Assembly (NCBI GenBank): GCA_027484445.1
Contig: JAIXSY010000062.1
Location: forward strand, 62,001 to 126,000
Reading direction: 5' to 3'
Source: Verrucomicrobiaceae bacterium
Lineage (GTDB): Bacteria; Verrucomicrobiota; Verrucomicrobiia; Verrucomicrobiales; Verrucomicrobiaceae
Length of the DNA: 64,000 nt
Part shown: piece by piece, positions 16,768-25,319 of the stretch
How positions within the stretch are numbered: the first letter of the stretch is position 1
Layout of the letters: every line of letters starts with the position of its first letter
Translations under genes and position numbers: made by a program
Notes under the pieces: model-generated
The model's database searches: none
What the model was told of the DNA's origin: nothing
Seen by the model: only the letters and a program-made list of their open reading frames with translations

Positions 16768-18117
16768 TCAATCGGTAGCTTTCACCCGCAGTTGGCGAGC
16801 GCCCCACCACAGGGCAAACAGGGCCGCACTCCAGGTGACCAGGCAGATGCCCCACCACACGCCCCACAGGCCCCAGCCGAGTGTGAAGGCGAGCGTGTGA
16901 AAGACCAGCGCCGGAGCAGCAATTTGCCGGTAAAGACCGATCCATAGGCCGTAGGCGGGGCGCTTGATGCCCTGCATGGCAAAGACGGTGACGAAGAGGA
17001 TGGGGTAAGCCGCGAGGGTCAAAGACGCGCTCAGCAGGTAGTCGCATCCGTGGCTGATCACGGCAGGATCGCTGGTGAAGAGTCGCATCGCAGGCTCACG
17101 CAGCAGCCAAACCAACAGCCCCCCGAGCGCCATGAGTCCAGCACCGATTTTCACATTGGCGACCCAGGCTTCTCGCACGCGATGCGGCAGTCCGGCCCCA
17201 TGGTTTTGGCCCACGATGCTCAGCACGGCGGCATTGAGCCCGATGGTCGGCAACAGCACGATCTGCTCGATGCGCGTGGCGATGCCACTGGCGGCCACAG
17301 CTTCCTTGCCGAAGTGCTTTACAAACCAAGTGATGACAAACACGCCCAGCGCTACAGTGAGCATGTTCAGCGCCGCCGGGATGGCCTGAGCGGCCAGTTG
17401 CTTCAGCAGGTTCCGGTTTGGGCGAAATTCCTGCCAGTTCAGCCCTTGGCAAAACGCTGCTTTTTTCACACGCCCCATCAGGTAAAAAGCGCCGCCTGCC
17501 TGGACTAGCACGGTGGCTAGGGCGATGCCGGCCACTCCCAGCTTGGGTAGCCCTAGCCAGCCCTCCATGAGGATGGGGTTCAGGATGACGTTGGCAAAAA
17601 AGCCTGTGATCAGAAAGTTGCGGTAAAACCGACTCTCTCCCATGGCGGACAGGGCGGAGTTGAGCACGATGGGCAGCAGCATGACCACCCCACCGCCCAG
17701 GATGACATTCATGTAATCCAGCACGGTCTTCAGGTAGGTGCCCTCGGCACCGAGCAGACCAAAAAGCCAGGGGGAAGCCAACCAACCTGCCACGGAGAGC
17801 AGACTAGCCACGACGACGGTGAACACGATGGCCTGTGCGAAGATGTGGCGTGCTTCGGTGGTCTTTCCGGCACCGAGCGCATTCGCCAAAAGGGCAGTCG
17901 TGCCCTGGCTGATGCCGCTGCCAAAGGCGAAGACGGTGAAAAAGACCGGAAATGAAAGCGAGAGTGCAGCCAGTGCCTCCGTGCCCAGCCAGCCAGCGCA
18001 GAGAGTATCCACCACGTTGAACATGGTGTTGAAGAACATCCCCACGCTCATGGGAAGAGCGATGCGCCACGTCAGGCTCAGGATGGGGTCAGTGGTCAGG
18101 GAAGGGGCGGGTTTCAT
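16768..18117 (-). CDS. MATE-family multidrug/metabolite exporter
   Basis: This 449-residue integral membrane protein has about twelve predicted helices and the MATE pattern of two homologous halves. Examples are ITWFVKHFGKEAVAASGIATRIEQI and LPMSVGMFFNTMFNVVDTLCAGWLGTEALAA split across the halves, and the loop GQNHGAG in the second half. MATE transporters expel cations, drugs or metabolites in exchange for Na+ or H+. The start is ATG 18117, which gives the usual family length; the frame extends upstream by 55 non-homologous residues. It lies at the end of a leftward gene run. The substrate cannot be predicted. Confidence 0.92.
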   Translation of the reverse strand: MKPAPSLTTDPILSLTWRIALPMSVGMFFNTMFNVVDTLCAGWLGTEALAALSLSFPVFFTVFAFGSGISQGTTALLANALGAGKTTEARHIFAQAIVFTVVVASLLSVAGWLASPWLFGLLGAEGTYLKTVLDYMNVILGGGVVMLLPIVLNSALSAMGESRFYRNFLITGFFANVILNPILMEGWLGLPKLGVAGIALATVLVQAGGAFYLMGRVKKAAFCQGLNWQEFRPNRNLLKQLAAQAIPAALNMLTVALGVFVITWFVKHFGKEAVAASGIATRIEQIVLLPTIGLNAAVLSIVGQNHGAGLPHRVREAWVANVKIGAGLMALGGLLVWLLREPAMRLFTSDPAVISHGCDYLLSASLTLAAYPILFVTVFAMQGIKRPAYGLWIGLYRQIAAPALVFHTLAFTLGWGLWGVWWGICLVTWSAALFALWWGARQLRVKATD

Positions 18118-18180
18118 AAAGGCGGAAACGAAGAGCCGACGGCTGCGGCGTAACGCAGGCGAGATGGCTTGGCAAATGAG

Positions 18181-18209
18181 GGAGGGAGGCCCTTTTGGAA
18201 CCTCCCTCC
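18181..18209 (-). terminator. Possible terminator hairpin after the aldehyde dehydrogenase gene
   Basis: A perfect 9-bp stem GGAGGGAGG/CCTCCCTCC (18181-18189 with 18201-18209) encloses an 11-base loop. It lies between the dehydrogenase stop and the MATE start on the minus strand. There is no T-run after the stem on that strand (CTCATTTGCC), so termination is uncertain; it could be attenuating or simply structural. Confidence 0.4.
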
Positions 18210-18259
18210 TCGTGTGAATGCTTAAGGCGAGTGCGCTAACCCGCCGATGGTGGCCAGCA

Positions 18260-19699
18260 TCACCAGCCCTCGGCGCGCTCAATGGAGCGGCGCTTGTAGA
18301 GAAACTCGAACATGTTCCCTTCGTGCGGTTGATCCCAACTGATCTTCATGGTGCTGATCGGTCCTAGGTTTAGGCGGTCAATCGTGGGGCACTCCAGCAG
18401 TTGTTCGATGAAGCTGCTGTCTTGGGTGATGGCGCTGACGATCAGTGAGTAGCCGATCTTGTTCAAAACCTCAGTCTGAGGCACCTCGACGACGCTGGCG
18501 TAAGGGCAGAGGAATTCGCGATTGGCCAGCGGGTGATCCCAGGAATCGCAGCGAATGATGGTCGGACGCAGGAAAGTGCCGCCTTCATACTCCACCTTGC
18601 GTGGACCGTTGCGATACTTGGCGGTGACGTCTTCCGCGCCTGGGGTTTTCAGGTCATTGTCGATGGCTCCGTCGATGTAATCGGCCATCTTCGGATTCGC
18701 GAAACCGGACAGCTTGGCGTTTTCATCGTCGGAGGGCAGCGGCTCGACCGGGCCGAGACGCTGGGCGATGGCATCCGCGATTTCTTTGCCATACTTCGGC
18801 ACGAGCACGGCACTGGCGTTGATGCAGGAGCGTCCGCCGTTGTCGCTGATGGAGCTGACGATGACGTCAATGTAGTCGCGCCAGTGCTCGATCTTGTCTT
18901 CTCCGATGATGATTTTGCTCCAGCCGGGTCCGTGGACCTGCACGCGAGGATTGTTTTCATACATCTTGGCGATGTTCACATCCCCGAACACGAGGCTGCG
19001 TCCGCAGAGCTTCACCACCTCGCCACTGCCTTCGTGGTCGGTGGGGTAGAAACCAAAGGCCTCCGCCGGAGCTCCTGCCGCGATGAAGGCCTGGATCAGA
19101 CGGAAGGGTGTCCAGGGCTCCTCGCGGCCTGGTTTGATGACAACGGGCGTTTTCAGCGCGATGGAAGGCAGCCAGAGTGAGTTCACTGCTGGCGAGTTGC
19201 TTGGCATCACGAGACCGAGTGCGTTGGCGGTGGGGAAGTAGGCCACGGGCGCGCCTGCCTGGGTGCCGAAGCCGTTGTCGATGACACTCATGTCCAGCCC
19301 GCGTGACAGGCCGTTGAGCACCATTTTCATGTTCGTGAGGGCAAAGTGAATCTTCGCCATGTTCCGCTTCACCATGATGTGCGGCAGTCCAGAGGTGCGG
19401 GACAGGGTGGCGATGTAGTCCTGCGGGCTCTGGGTATGGCCTTTGTCGCCGAGGGGTAGGGTGCCATTCAGGAAAAGCTCACCCGCCTGGGCCGTGATCT
19501 CGATGAGCTGCTCGACGGTGAATTTTTTCAAGCTGGCCCGGGCTTCTCCGATTCTCGCCAAGTCTTTCCGGACGATGCCTGCATTCACCTGGCTGACCTC
19601 AGCGCAGACCTCTCCGGTTTTGTGATCTTTGACCTGAACTTTATCGAGCGATTCGTACGGGCGGCCTTTGCGGAGGGCGGGAAGATGGGGGACAGACAT
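18260..19699 (-). CDS. Aldehyde dehydrogenase superfamily protein, possibly an acylating or atypical type
   Basis: The 479-residue protein keeps the ALDH catalytic cysteine (Cys292) in DNGGRSCINAS and the cofactor-binding VVIKPGRE lysine. Where classical NAD-dependent ALDHs have the catalytic glutamate in ELGGK, this protein reads HGPGWSKIII, so the general base is missing. Loss of that Glu is typical of CoA-acylating aldehyde dehydrogenases and acyl-CoA reductases, so a thioester-forming activity is possible. It lies 53 bases downstream of an FAH-family gene, which often belongs to sugar-acid or aromatic catabolism. The substrate is not evident. Confidence 0.8.
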   Translation of the reverse strand: MSVPHLPALRKGRPYESLDKVQVKDHKTGEVCAEVSQVNAGIVRKDLARIGEARASLKKFTVEQLIEITAQAGELFLNGTLPLGDKGHTQSPQDYIATLSRTSGLPHIMVKRNMAKIHFALTNMKMVLNGLSRGLDMSVIDNGFGTQAGAPVAYFPTANALGLVMPSNSPAVNSLWLPSIALKTPVVIKPGREEPWTPFRLIQAFIAAGAPAEAFGFYPTDHEGSGEVVKLCGRSLVFGDVNIAKMYENNPRVQVHGPGWSKIIIGEDKIEHWRDYIDVIVSSISDNGGRSCINASAVLVPKYGKEIADAIAQRLGPVEPLPSDDENAKLSGFANPKMADYIDGAIDNDLKTPGAEDVTAKYRNGPRKVEYEGGTFLRPTIIRCDSWDHPLANREFLCPYASVVEVPQTEVLNKIGYSLIVSAITQDSSFIEQLLECPTIDRLNLGPISTMKISWDQPHEGNMFEFLYKRRSIERAEGW

Positions 19700-19752
19700 G
19701 AGGGTGGGGGTTGGGTAGGACAGGAAAGAACGGTGGTGGAACTACGCTACGT

Positions 19753-20580
19753 TCAACCCATTGGGTTCACCAGCGTGCCGATGCCGTCGATGGCGATGGC
19801 CACTTCGTCCCCAGACTGGAGGGTAAATTCATCCCCTGGGACGATGCCAGTGCCGGTCATGAGCAGAGCGCCGGTGGGAAAGGTGTTGTCGCGGTAAAGG
19901 AAACCCGCCAGCTCCTGCACGCCGCGCTTGAGCTGACTCAGCGCCGTCTCGCCACGGAAGGCCTCGGCCCCCGCGCGTGTGATGGTCAGGGTGATCTTGG
20001 TCTCCGGGTTGAGTGGTGTCTTGGTGATGAAAAGACATGGGCCCACGGCGGCGCAGAGTTTGAAGCACTTCGCCTGCGGAAGGTAGAGCGGGTTTTCTCC
20101 CTCAATGTCACGGCAGGATAGGTCATTGCCGACCGTGTAGCCGATGACATCGCCGCGTGGATTGATGACGAGGGTCAGTTCGGGCTCTGGCACCATCCAT
20201 TGGGAATCCCCGCGCAGGTGCATGGCTTGACCAGGGTTTGCTACACGCTGAGGGGTGGCTTTGAAAAAGATCTCAGGACGGTCGGCGGAATAGACGCGGT
20301 CATAAAAGCTGCCGCCGCCTGCGTCTTTGCTCTCCTCCATGCGTGCCGTCCGGCTGCGGAAGTAGGTCACGCCTGCGGCCCAGACCTCTTGCGTGCCAAT
20401 GGGGGCCAGCAGCGTTTCGCTGGCGGGGGCGGGCACACTTTGTGCGCGGGCCACGATCCCGGCCAGATAACCCTGCAGGTCAGCATGAGCGATCAGGGAG
20501 TCCCAGCAGGTGTCGGGCAGGGGGAACCAGGCATGGTCTGCCTGAACAAAAAAGCCAGTGGTGGTGCGGTAGAGGTGCAT
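19753..20580 (-). CDS. Fumarylacetoacetate hydrolase-family protein
   Basis: The 275-residue product has the FAH-family metal-binding core. EPELTLVINPRGDVIGYTVG includes the catalytic acidic residues, followed by NDLSCRDIEGENPLYLPQAK. The C-terminal LMTGTGIVPG loop closes the site. Members hydrolyse or dehydrate 2-keto-3-deoxy sugar acids and diketo acids, or act as isomerases. The start is ATG 20580; a longer frame to 20622 lacks similarity. Downstream is an aldehyde dehydrogenase, a pairing seen in oxidative pentose pathways where a 2-keto-3-deoxy acid is converted to a semialdehyde and then oxidised. That assignment is inference. Confidence 0.85.
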   Translation of the reverse strand: MHLYRTTTGFFVQADHAWFPLPDTCWDSLIAHADLQGYLAGIVARAQSVPAPASETLLAPIGTQEVWAAGVTYFRSRTARMEESKDAGGGSFYDRVYSADRPEIFFKATPQRVANPGQAMHLRGDSQWMVPEPELTLVINPRGDVIGYTVGNDLSCRDIEGENPLYLPQAKCFKLCAAVGPCLFITKTPLNPETKITLTITRAGAEAFRGETALSQLKRGVQELAGFLYRDNTFPTGALLMTGTGIVPGDEFTLQSGDEVAIAIDGIGTLVNPMG

Positions 20581-20643
20581 GAAAGGGGGCCGCGAGGGTA
20601 GCGGTGCCCCTGCGGGTGTCAAACTCGGCGGCTTTTGCCTCGC

Positions 20644-21399
20644 TCAGGCGTGCGGCCCGCGCTCACCATGCACACCCAGGATTTGCCGCAGCGCTGCCAG
20701 CATGTCGCCCAGTTTCCCCCAGTAAGGGCGTGGAGGCGTGAGCACGGTGACTTCGTTTGGCTGGAAGTGCGCACGCAGCTTTCGGCTGGGATGCACCAGC
20801 ACGCGATTGCCGACGAATTCCAGCAGTGGGATGTCTGCCGCGCTGTCGCTGTAGGACCAGCAGTGAAAGCGCTCCTCATCCGTCAGGGCAGCCACGCCAG
20901 GCAGCTTGCTTTTCATGGCGATGATCTTGGCCTCACGCTTGTTGTTGCTGCCCAGGATCTCAGGCCGCAGGGGCACCTTGTCCTGCGTCAGCTTGAAGGG
21001 CGTAGCGATGCAGTGGTCAAAGCCGAGCACTTCAGCGATCTCATGGGCATAAAAGTCAGGACTCGCCGTGTTCAGCACCAGCGTGCGGTGCTGGTGCTTG
21101 TGCCGCAGGATTTCTGCGCGCAACTCGGGGTAGATCCACGTGTCCACGCAGTCGTGGGCAAAGTCGCGTGCCAGCCGCCGCAGGTGCGCCCGCTTCATGC
21201 CGGCGAGGTAGGAAAGAAAGGCGCGCTTGGCGGTCGCCGTGCTCACTAGCCCCAGCGCGCGGCCCAGTGCATAAGGCAGAAACCAAAGGTGCAGCACGAG
21301 GCGCCAGGGGTGCCGCTTTAGCACGAAATTGCAGAACAGTGCCTGCGTGTCGAAGGGCAGCAGCGTGTGGTCGAGATCAAAGAAGGCGTAGCGCATCAC
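20644..21399 (-). CDS. HAD-superfamily (IB-type) phosphatase
   Basis: The 251-residue product starts with the HAD motif I FFDLDHTLLPFD (Asp8, Asp10), has the motif II serine region TLVLNTASPDFY, and motif III/IV around YSDSAADIPLLEFVG. The helical cap between motifs I and II fits the subfamily IB pattern of SerB-like and glycerol-type phosphatases. It shares four bases with the preceding sulfatase stop (ATGA at 21396-21399), so the two are translationally coupled. Its substrate is unknown. Confidence 0.85.
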   Translation of the reverse strand: MMRYAFFDLDHTLLPFDTQALFCNFVLKRHPWRLVLHLWFLPYALGRALGLVSTATAKRAFLSYLAGMKRAHLRRLARDFAHDCVDTWIYPELRAEILRHKHQHRTLVLNTASPDFYAHEIAEVLGFDHCIATPFKLTQDKVPLRPEILGSNNKREAKIIAMKSKLPGVAALTDEERFHCWSYSDSAADIPLLEFVGNRVLVHPSRKLRAHFQPNEVTVLTPPRPYWGKLGDMLAALRQILGVHGERGPHA

Positions 21400-22814
21400 G
21401 GATAATCCTCCCCATTCAAACTCCGCGCCACGCTTTCCAGCCAGTTTTCCAGGGCCTCCTGCATCTGCGGCACGCGTTCGGGTTGTTCGGCGAAGAGCAC
21501 TCGGCTTTCCTCAGGGTCGGCGCTCAGGTCGTAAAGCTCCCACTCGACCTCACCCGTCTTCATGTCCTCAATGCGGTGCAGCTTCCATGGCCAATCCAAC
21601 CAGGCCGAGTGACCCGGGAAGGCATTCAGCGACACAGGCGCGCCGATTTTCCCAGCCTCAGCAGCGAGACGCAGCGGGTCGTTCGGTTCTTCGCCACGCT
21701 TTTGCGATGCCAGCAGGTCACGCATCCAGGCTTCGGAAGGTGTGGCGATGCCTCGTGCGCCGTTGTCCCAAAAGCCGAGCGGTTTCGTGCGCTTTTGGGT
21801 CTCGCCCTTCAGCAGGGGCAGCAGGCTTTCGCCATCCAGAGCTCGGCTTGGGTCCAGTGGTACATCGGCAATGTCGAGCACGGTGGGCAGAATGTCAGAG
21901 GTGATGCAGGGCGTGGTCACCACCTTCGGTTCGCTGAACTGCGCAGGCCACTCCAGCAGTGCGGGGACGAGCAGACCGCCTTCATAGATTTTGCTTTTGT
22001 TGCCCCGGCGACCGCCGCTCGAGCCGATCTTTGGCAATGCACCATTGTCGCTGCAATACCAAAGCACGGTGTCCTGCTCGATGTCGAGCGCACGCAGCTC
22101 ATCGCGGAGTTTGCCAAAGGCGCGGTCCATGGCGGTGATCTCGCCGTAGAAGTGCTGCTTGGCCTTCGGCAGGTCGGCATACAGCGCGGCGTCTTTTTCC
22201 AGCGCCTGATGCGGCGAGTGCGGCGAGCCAAACCAGACGACGGCGAGGAAGGGTTTCTTCTCCTTCGCGCAGTCGCGGATGAAGTCGATGGCCACCGCTG
22301 CGGTCACGTCGGAGCTGTCGCCTTTGAATTCGGTAGCCTTGCCCTTCACGCTCAGGATGGGGTCTAGGTCGAAGAAGTTCGGCGCGGACACCCATTCATC
22401 GAAGCCACTGGCACCTGGGCTCACCGGGCTGGCGGCCTGCACGGAGCCGAGGTGCCATTTGCCAAAGTGCCCCGTGCGGTAGCCAGCGGGTTTCAGGGCC
22501 TCTGCGATGGTGATTTCCTGCGGTCGGATGGGATGCCCCCAGGAAAAGACGCCATATCGGTTCGGCGTGCGACCTGTCATGACACTGCCGCGAGTCGGCG
22601 AGCACACAGGCGCGGCGGCGTGGAACTGATCGAAGCGCACCCCCGCCTTGGCCATGGCGTCAAAGTTTGGCGTCTTGACCTCAGGATGCCCGTTGTAGGC
22701 CATGTCGCCCCAGCCTTGGTCATCCGCCATCACCAGCACAATGTTCGGTGGCGTGGTGGTCACGGCCTGGGTTAGGCAAGTGCCCAGGATGAACAGCGTG
22801 GTGAGGATTTTCAT
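21396..22814 (-). CDS. Secreted sulfatase (FGly-dependent)
   Basis: This 472-residue enzyme carries a signal peptide (MKILTTLFILGTCLTQA), then the metal-binding DDQG motif near residue 31 and the formylglycine motif CSPTRG with Cys71. A sulfatase-maturating enzyme must convert this Cys to formylglycine; none is seen in the window. Further family motifs are GKWHLG and YCSDNGA. Sulfatases remove sulfate esters from polysaccharides or other metabolites and are expanded in Verrucomicrobia that degrade algal or host glycans. It is followed by a HAD phosphatase with a four-base overlap. The substrate is not predicted. Confidence 0.93.
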   Translation of the reverse strand: MKILTTLFILGTCLTQAVTTTPPNIVLVMADDQGWGDMAYNGHPEVKTPNFDAMAKAGVRFDQFHAAAPVCSPTRGSVMTGRTPNRYGVFSWGHPIRPQEITIAEALKPAGYRTGHFGKWHLGSVQAASPVSPGASGFDEWVSAPNFFDLDPILSVKGKATEFKGDSSDVTAAVAIDFIRDCAKEKKPFLAVVWFGSPHSPHQALEKDAALYADLPKAKQHFYGEITAMDRAFGKLRDELRALDIEQDTVLWYCSDNGALPKIGSSGGRRGNKSKIYEGGLLVPALLEWPAQFSEPKVVTTPCITSDILPTVLDIADVPLDPSRALDGESLLPLLKGETQKRTKPLGFWDNGARGIATPSEAWMRDLLASQKRGEEPNDPLRLAAEAGKIGAPVSLNAFPGHSAWLDWPWKLHRIEDMKTGEVEWELYDLSADPEESRVLFAEQPERVPQMQEALENWLESVARSLNGEDYP

Positions 22815-22900
22815 AGTCAGTCCATCATCGCTGGGGTCCGATGGAGATGGGAAGCAAATTCATCCAGGGCTTGCACGCTCAGTGTCGCAACCAAGGTAGG

Positions 22901-23779
22901 CTAAGCCCCTGCGGAACTGCGTTCTTCCAGCCAAGCCAATCGCAATGCCAGACGCCGACTTCGCTCTTCATCCGGCGAGGGGTAGAGCAGGGGATACCAC
23001 GCCGTCATCACAGCGGCGCGGGCGATCATGCAGGACTCCAGCAGCGATGCATCCACCTGCCCACCGGCCTCGCCGTAGCCAGCGAGGATGCGGCTGACCT
23101 TGGCATGATCTTCCTCCAGCACCTGTGCGTTCCAGATCACGGAGGCGACGTCCCACTCCACCGGCCCGGCGAAGGTATCCTCCCAGTCCGTCCACAGCAG
23201 GCCGCGCGTGGTATTCATGAGGTTCCCCAGGTGCGCATCGCCATGCAGCGCCTGCTGCATCGTGGGTTCCAGCGTGTGCAAAGCCCGGCGCAGGTGATCC
23301 TTCAGCATCTTCTGCTGACTCGGAGGGAAAAGCACGCGGTCCCGCAGGATCTCCAGACTCTCCCGCACAATCGCCAAGGCTGGCAGCGGCTGCGGAAAGT
23401 GGCGCAGGATGGCATGGCAGCGGTGCAGGGTGCGGCCGATTTCAGCAGGTTCTGGTTCTGCTTCCACCTGAGTGACGAATTGCCAAAAGTTCAGCGGGTA
23501 GCCCAGGTGCTCGTGGGGTCCAGGGGGCAGGTCGGGATGCAGCGGAATCACCGGCGCGCCATGCGCTGTCAGGTGCTGGGCGATGGCGTTTTCTCGCGCG
23601 AACCATTCGGTGCCCTGGCGCGGTCCTTCGCGATCCTGCACCACGCGGGCCACGAGCGTCTCCGTGAGCCGCACGACGAGTGTGCTGCTGTTTTGCAAAA
23701 TCACGCAGCGGTCTGGGGTGATGCCATGCGCTAGGGCGATTTCCTGGGCGGCACGGAGGGGTAGGGTCGGGTCAGGCAT
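22901..23779 (-). CDS. Aminoglycoside phosphotransferase-family kinase (APH fold)
   Basis: The 292-residue protein has the APH-type catalytic loop HGDAHLGNLM and the metal-binding WTDWED motif, the key features of the choline/aminoglycoside kinase fold. Such enzymes phosphorylate small hydroxyl substrates; most chromosomal members are not resistance genes. The gene lies between trmO and the sulfatase on the same strand, 86 bases upstream of the sulfatase. It uses a normal ATG start. I see nothing that identifies the substrate. Confidence 0.85.
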   Translation of the reverse strand: MPDPTLPLRAAQEIALAHGITPDRCVILQNSSTLVVRLTETLVARVVQDREGPRQGTEWFARENAIAQHLTAHGAPVIPLHPDLPPGPHEHLGYPLNFWQFVTQVEAEPEPAEIGRTLHRCHAILRHFPQPLPALAIVRESLEILRDRVLFPPSQQKMLKDHLRRALHTLEPTMQQALHGDAHLGNLMNTTRGLLWTDWEDTFAGPVEWDVASVIWNAQVLEEDHAKVSRILAGYGEAGGQVDASLLESCMIARAAVMTAWYPLLYPSPDEERSRRLALRLAWLEERSSAGA

Positions 23780-23838
23780 CGGTGGGAAAAAGGAGTTTCA
23801 GCGGCTGTCGGCAGGCATCGCCGAGGCTGCTTGGGCTT

Positions 23839-24516
23839 TCAAGAAACCAGCGGCTGACAACTGCGCACGAGGGCGGCCTCAGGCTGCTGGGTCCAGGTGA
23901 TGCGCCACCCGGCGATCTCGGTGGTGTAGGGCCGCGTGGGGTCGTCGTGGTAGGCGGGCTGGGGTTGCTGGGCCAGCGTTTGGTCGATGATCAGGCGTAC
24001 GTCATCGGGCGCAGGGCAGTCGCAGGCCCATTCGACTCGCGCCGGCGGCGGGGGGACGTCCGCAAAGCTGCTGCGTGCCTCCGGCACGGAGTCGGCGTAG
24101 CGGATGTACGGTTTGATGTCGAAGACGGGCGTGCCATCCACCAGATCCACCCCACTGACATGCAGGCGCGGCCCGTTTTCCCCCTGCCATTCCACGCGAT
24201 CCAGCTTCACCACGCTCAGCGTGAGCCGGTTTGGGCGGAAGGGCGAGCGCGTGGCAAAGACGCCGCGCCGTTCATTGCCACCCAGCTTCGGCGGGCGAAC
24301 CGTGAGCGCGCTGGGTTCCTCTGGCACGAGGTGAAACTGCGTGATCAACCACAAGTGACTGAAGTCCTGAATGCCGCGCAGCGCCTCTGCCCGGCGGTAA
24401 GCGGGCATGAATTCGACGATGCCCCACGCGGCGGGCACGAGCCCCGATTGCCGGGGCACGCCGAACTTGTCGGTGTAGCACGTGCGCAAGGTGGCGATGA
24501 CGGTGAGCGAGGTCAT
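23839..24516 (-). CDS. trmO: tRNA (adenine37-N6)-methyltransferase TrmO / YaeB-family protein
   Basis: TrmO methylates the N6 of t6A37 in tRNA-Thr using S-adenosylmethionine. The 225-residue protein shows family motifs: VPRQSGLVP near the start, the middle block GVFATRSPFRPNRLTLSVV, and VSGVDLVDGTPVFDIKPYI. These are the classic TsaA/YaeB signature blocks. It is the first gene in a leftward run, with a divergent gap of about 96 bases to the TPR gene. Symbol by homology. Confidence 0.9.
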   Translation of the reverse strand: MTSLTVIATLRTCYTDKFGVPRQSGLVPAAWGIVEFMPAYRRAEALRGIQDFSHLWLITQFHLVPEEPSALTVRPPKLGGNERRGVFATRSPFRPNRLTLSVVKLDRVEWQGENGPRLHVSGVDLVDGTPVFDIKPYIRYADSVPEARSSFADVPPPPARVEWACDCPAPDDVRLIIDQTLAQQPQPAYHDDPTRPYTTEIAGWRITWTQQPEAALVRSCQPLVS

Positions 24517-24612
24517 GACAAAGAACAGGAAGTGCCGCAGACTGTGCCTTTTTCAAAAGGTGGTCTGGATTCTGAGAAAGATTCGTCCCTGGTGCATCGA
24601 CACCTGCCTGCC

Positions 24613-25251
24613 ATGCGCCAACCCCTTTTGCTCCTCTTGCTTTGCCTCGCTCAGCTTCGCCTGCCCATGTGGGCTCAGGAAGTCAATGCCGAGGCCCAAG
24701 CCCTGTTCCGCGAGGGGGTGGAGGCCTTCTTTGCTGCAAAGCCCAAGGAATCTGTTGCGGCTTTTGACAAACTCATCGCCCTGGAGCCCGCGCTGAAGCC
24801 GCAGCTCTGGCAGCGTGGGCTGTCCCTTTACCTCGCCGGTGACTTTGCCGCCGGGCGTGAGCAGTTTGAGGTGCACCAGACGGTGAACGGGCACGATGTG
24901 GAAAACGCCGCCTGGCACTTCCTGTGCGTGGCGAGGTCAGCAGGACTGGAGGCCGCACGTAAGGACCTGATCCCCATTGAAGGTGACTCGCGCGTGCCGA
25001 TGAAGGAAGTGCATGACCTCTTCGCAGGCAAAGGCAGCGCGGACCAGGTGCTGAAAGCGGCTGAGACAGGCGAAGGCGAGGCCCGGCAAAACCATCTCTG
25101 CTACGCCCACCTCTACCTCGGCCTTTACTTCGAAGCGCTGGGGGATGAGGCCAAGGCCAAAGAACACCTGCGCAAGGCCGCTAACGACTATCGCATGGAT
25201 CACTACATGGGCCGCTGCGCCCAGGTGCATGTGAAAGTGCGCGGCTGGTAA
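24613..25251 (+). CDS. Secreted TPR-repeat protein
   Basis: The 212-residue product starts with a signal peptide (MRQPLLLLLLCLAQLRL, then WAQ) and consists of helical repeats of TPR type. One is FREGVEAFFAAKPKESVAAF and another begins LYLGLYFEALGDEAKA. Periplasmic TPR proteins usually scaffold other proteins. The start ATG at 24613 follows CTGCC; the longer frame from 23782 runs across trmO and is spurious. Function unknown. Confidence 0.75.
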   Translation: MRQPLLLLLLCLAQLRLPMWAQEVNAEAQALFREGVEAFFAAKPKESVAAFDKLIALEPALKPQLWQRGLSLYLAGDFAAGREQFEVHQTVNGHDVENAAWHFLCVARSAGLEAARKDLIPIEGDSRVPMKEVHDLFAGKGSADQVLKAAETGEGEARQNHLCYAHLYLGLYFEALGDEAKAKEHLRKAANDYRMDHYMGRCAQVHVKVRGW

Positions 25252-25319
25252 AGGTGCCGCATTGACCTTCCGCCGCGCTTTTCCCTATCCTGTCCTTTTC
25301 CAACCCACCGACGATCCCT

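Noticed and set aside
21168..22367. A 399-residue plus-strand open frame across the sulfatase and phosphatase
   Set aside because: Composition follows the complement of the real minus-strand genes; no motif or start context supports it.
22901..23779. Antibiotic-resistance gene
   Set aside because: The APH fold alone does not indicate resistance; chromosomal context shows housekeeping and catabolic neighbours and no mobile element.
23782..24612. Upstream extension of the TPR gene on the plus strand
   Set aside because: It overlaps trmO on the opposite strand; a signal peptide begins at 24613, which fits a gene start there.
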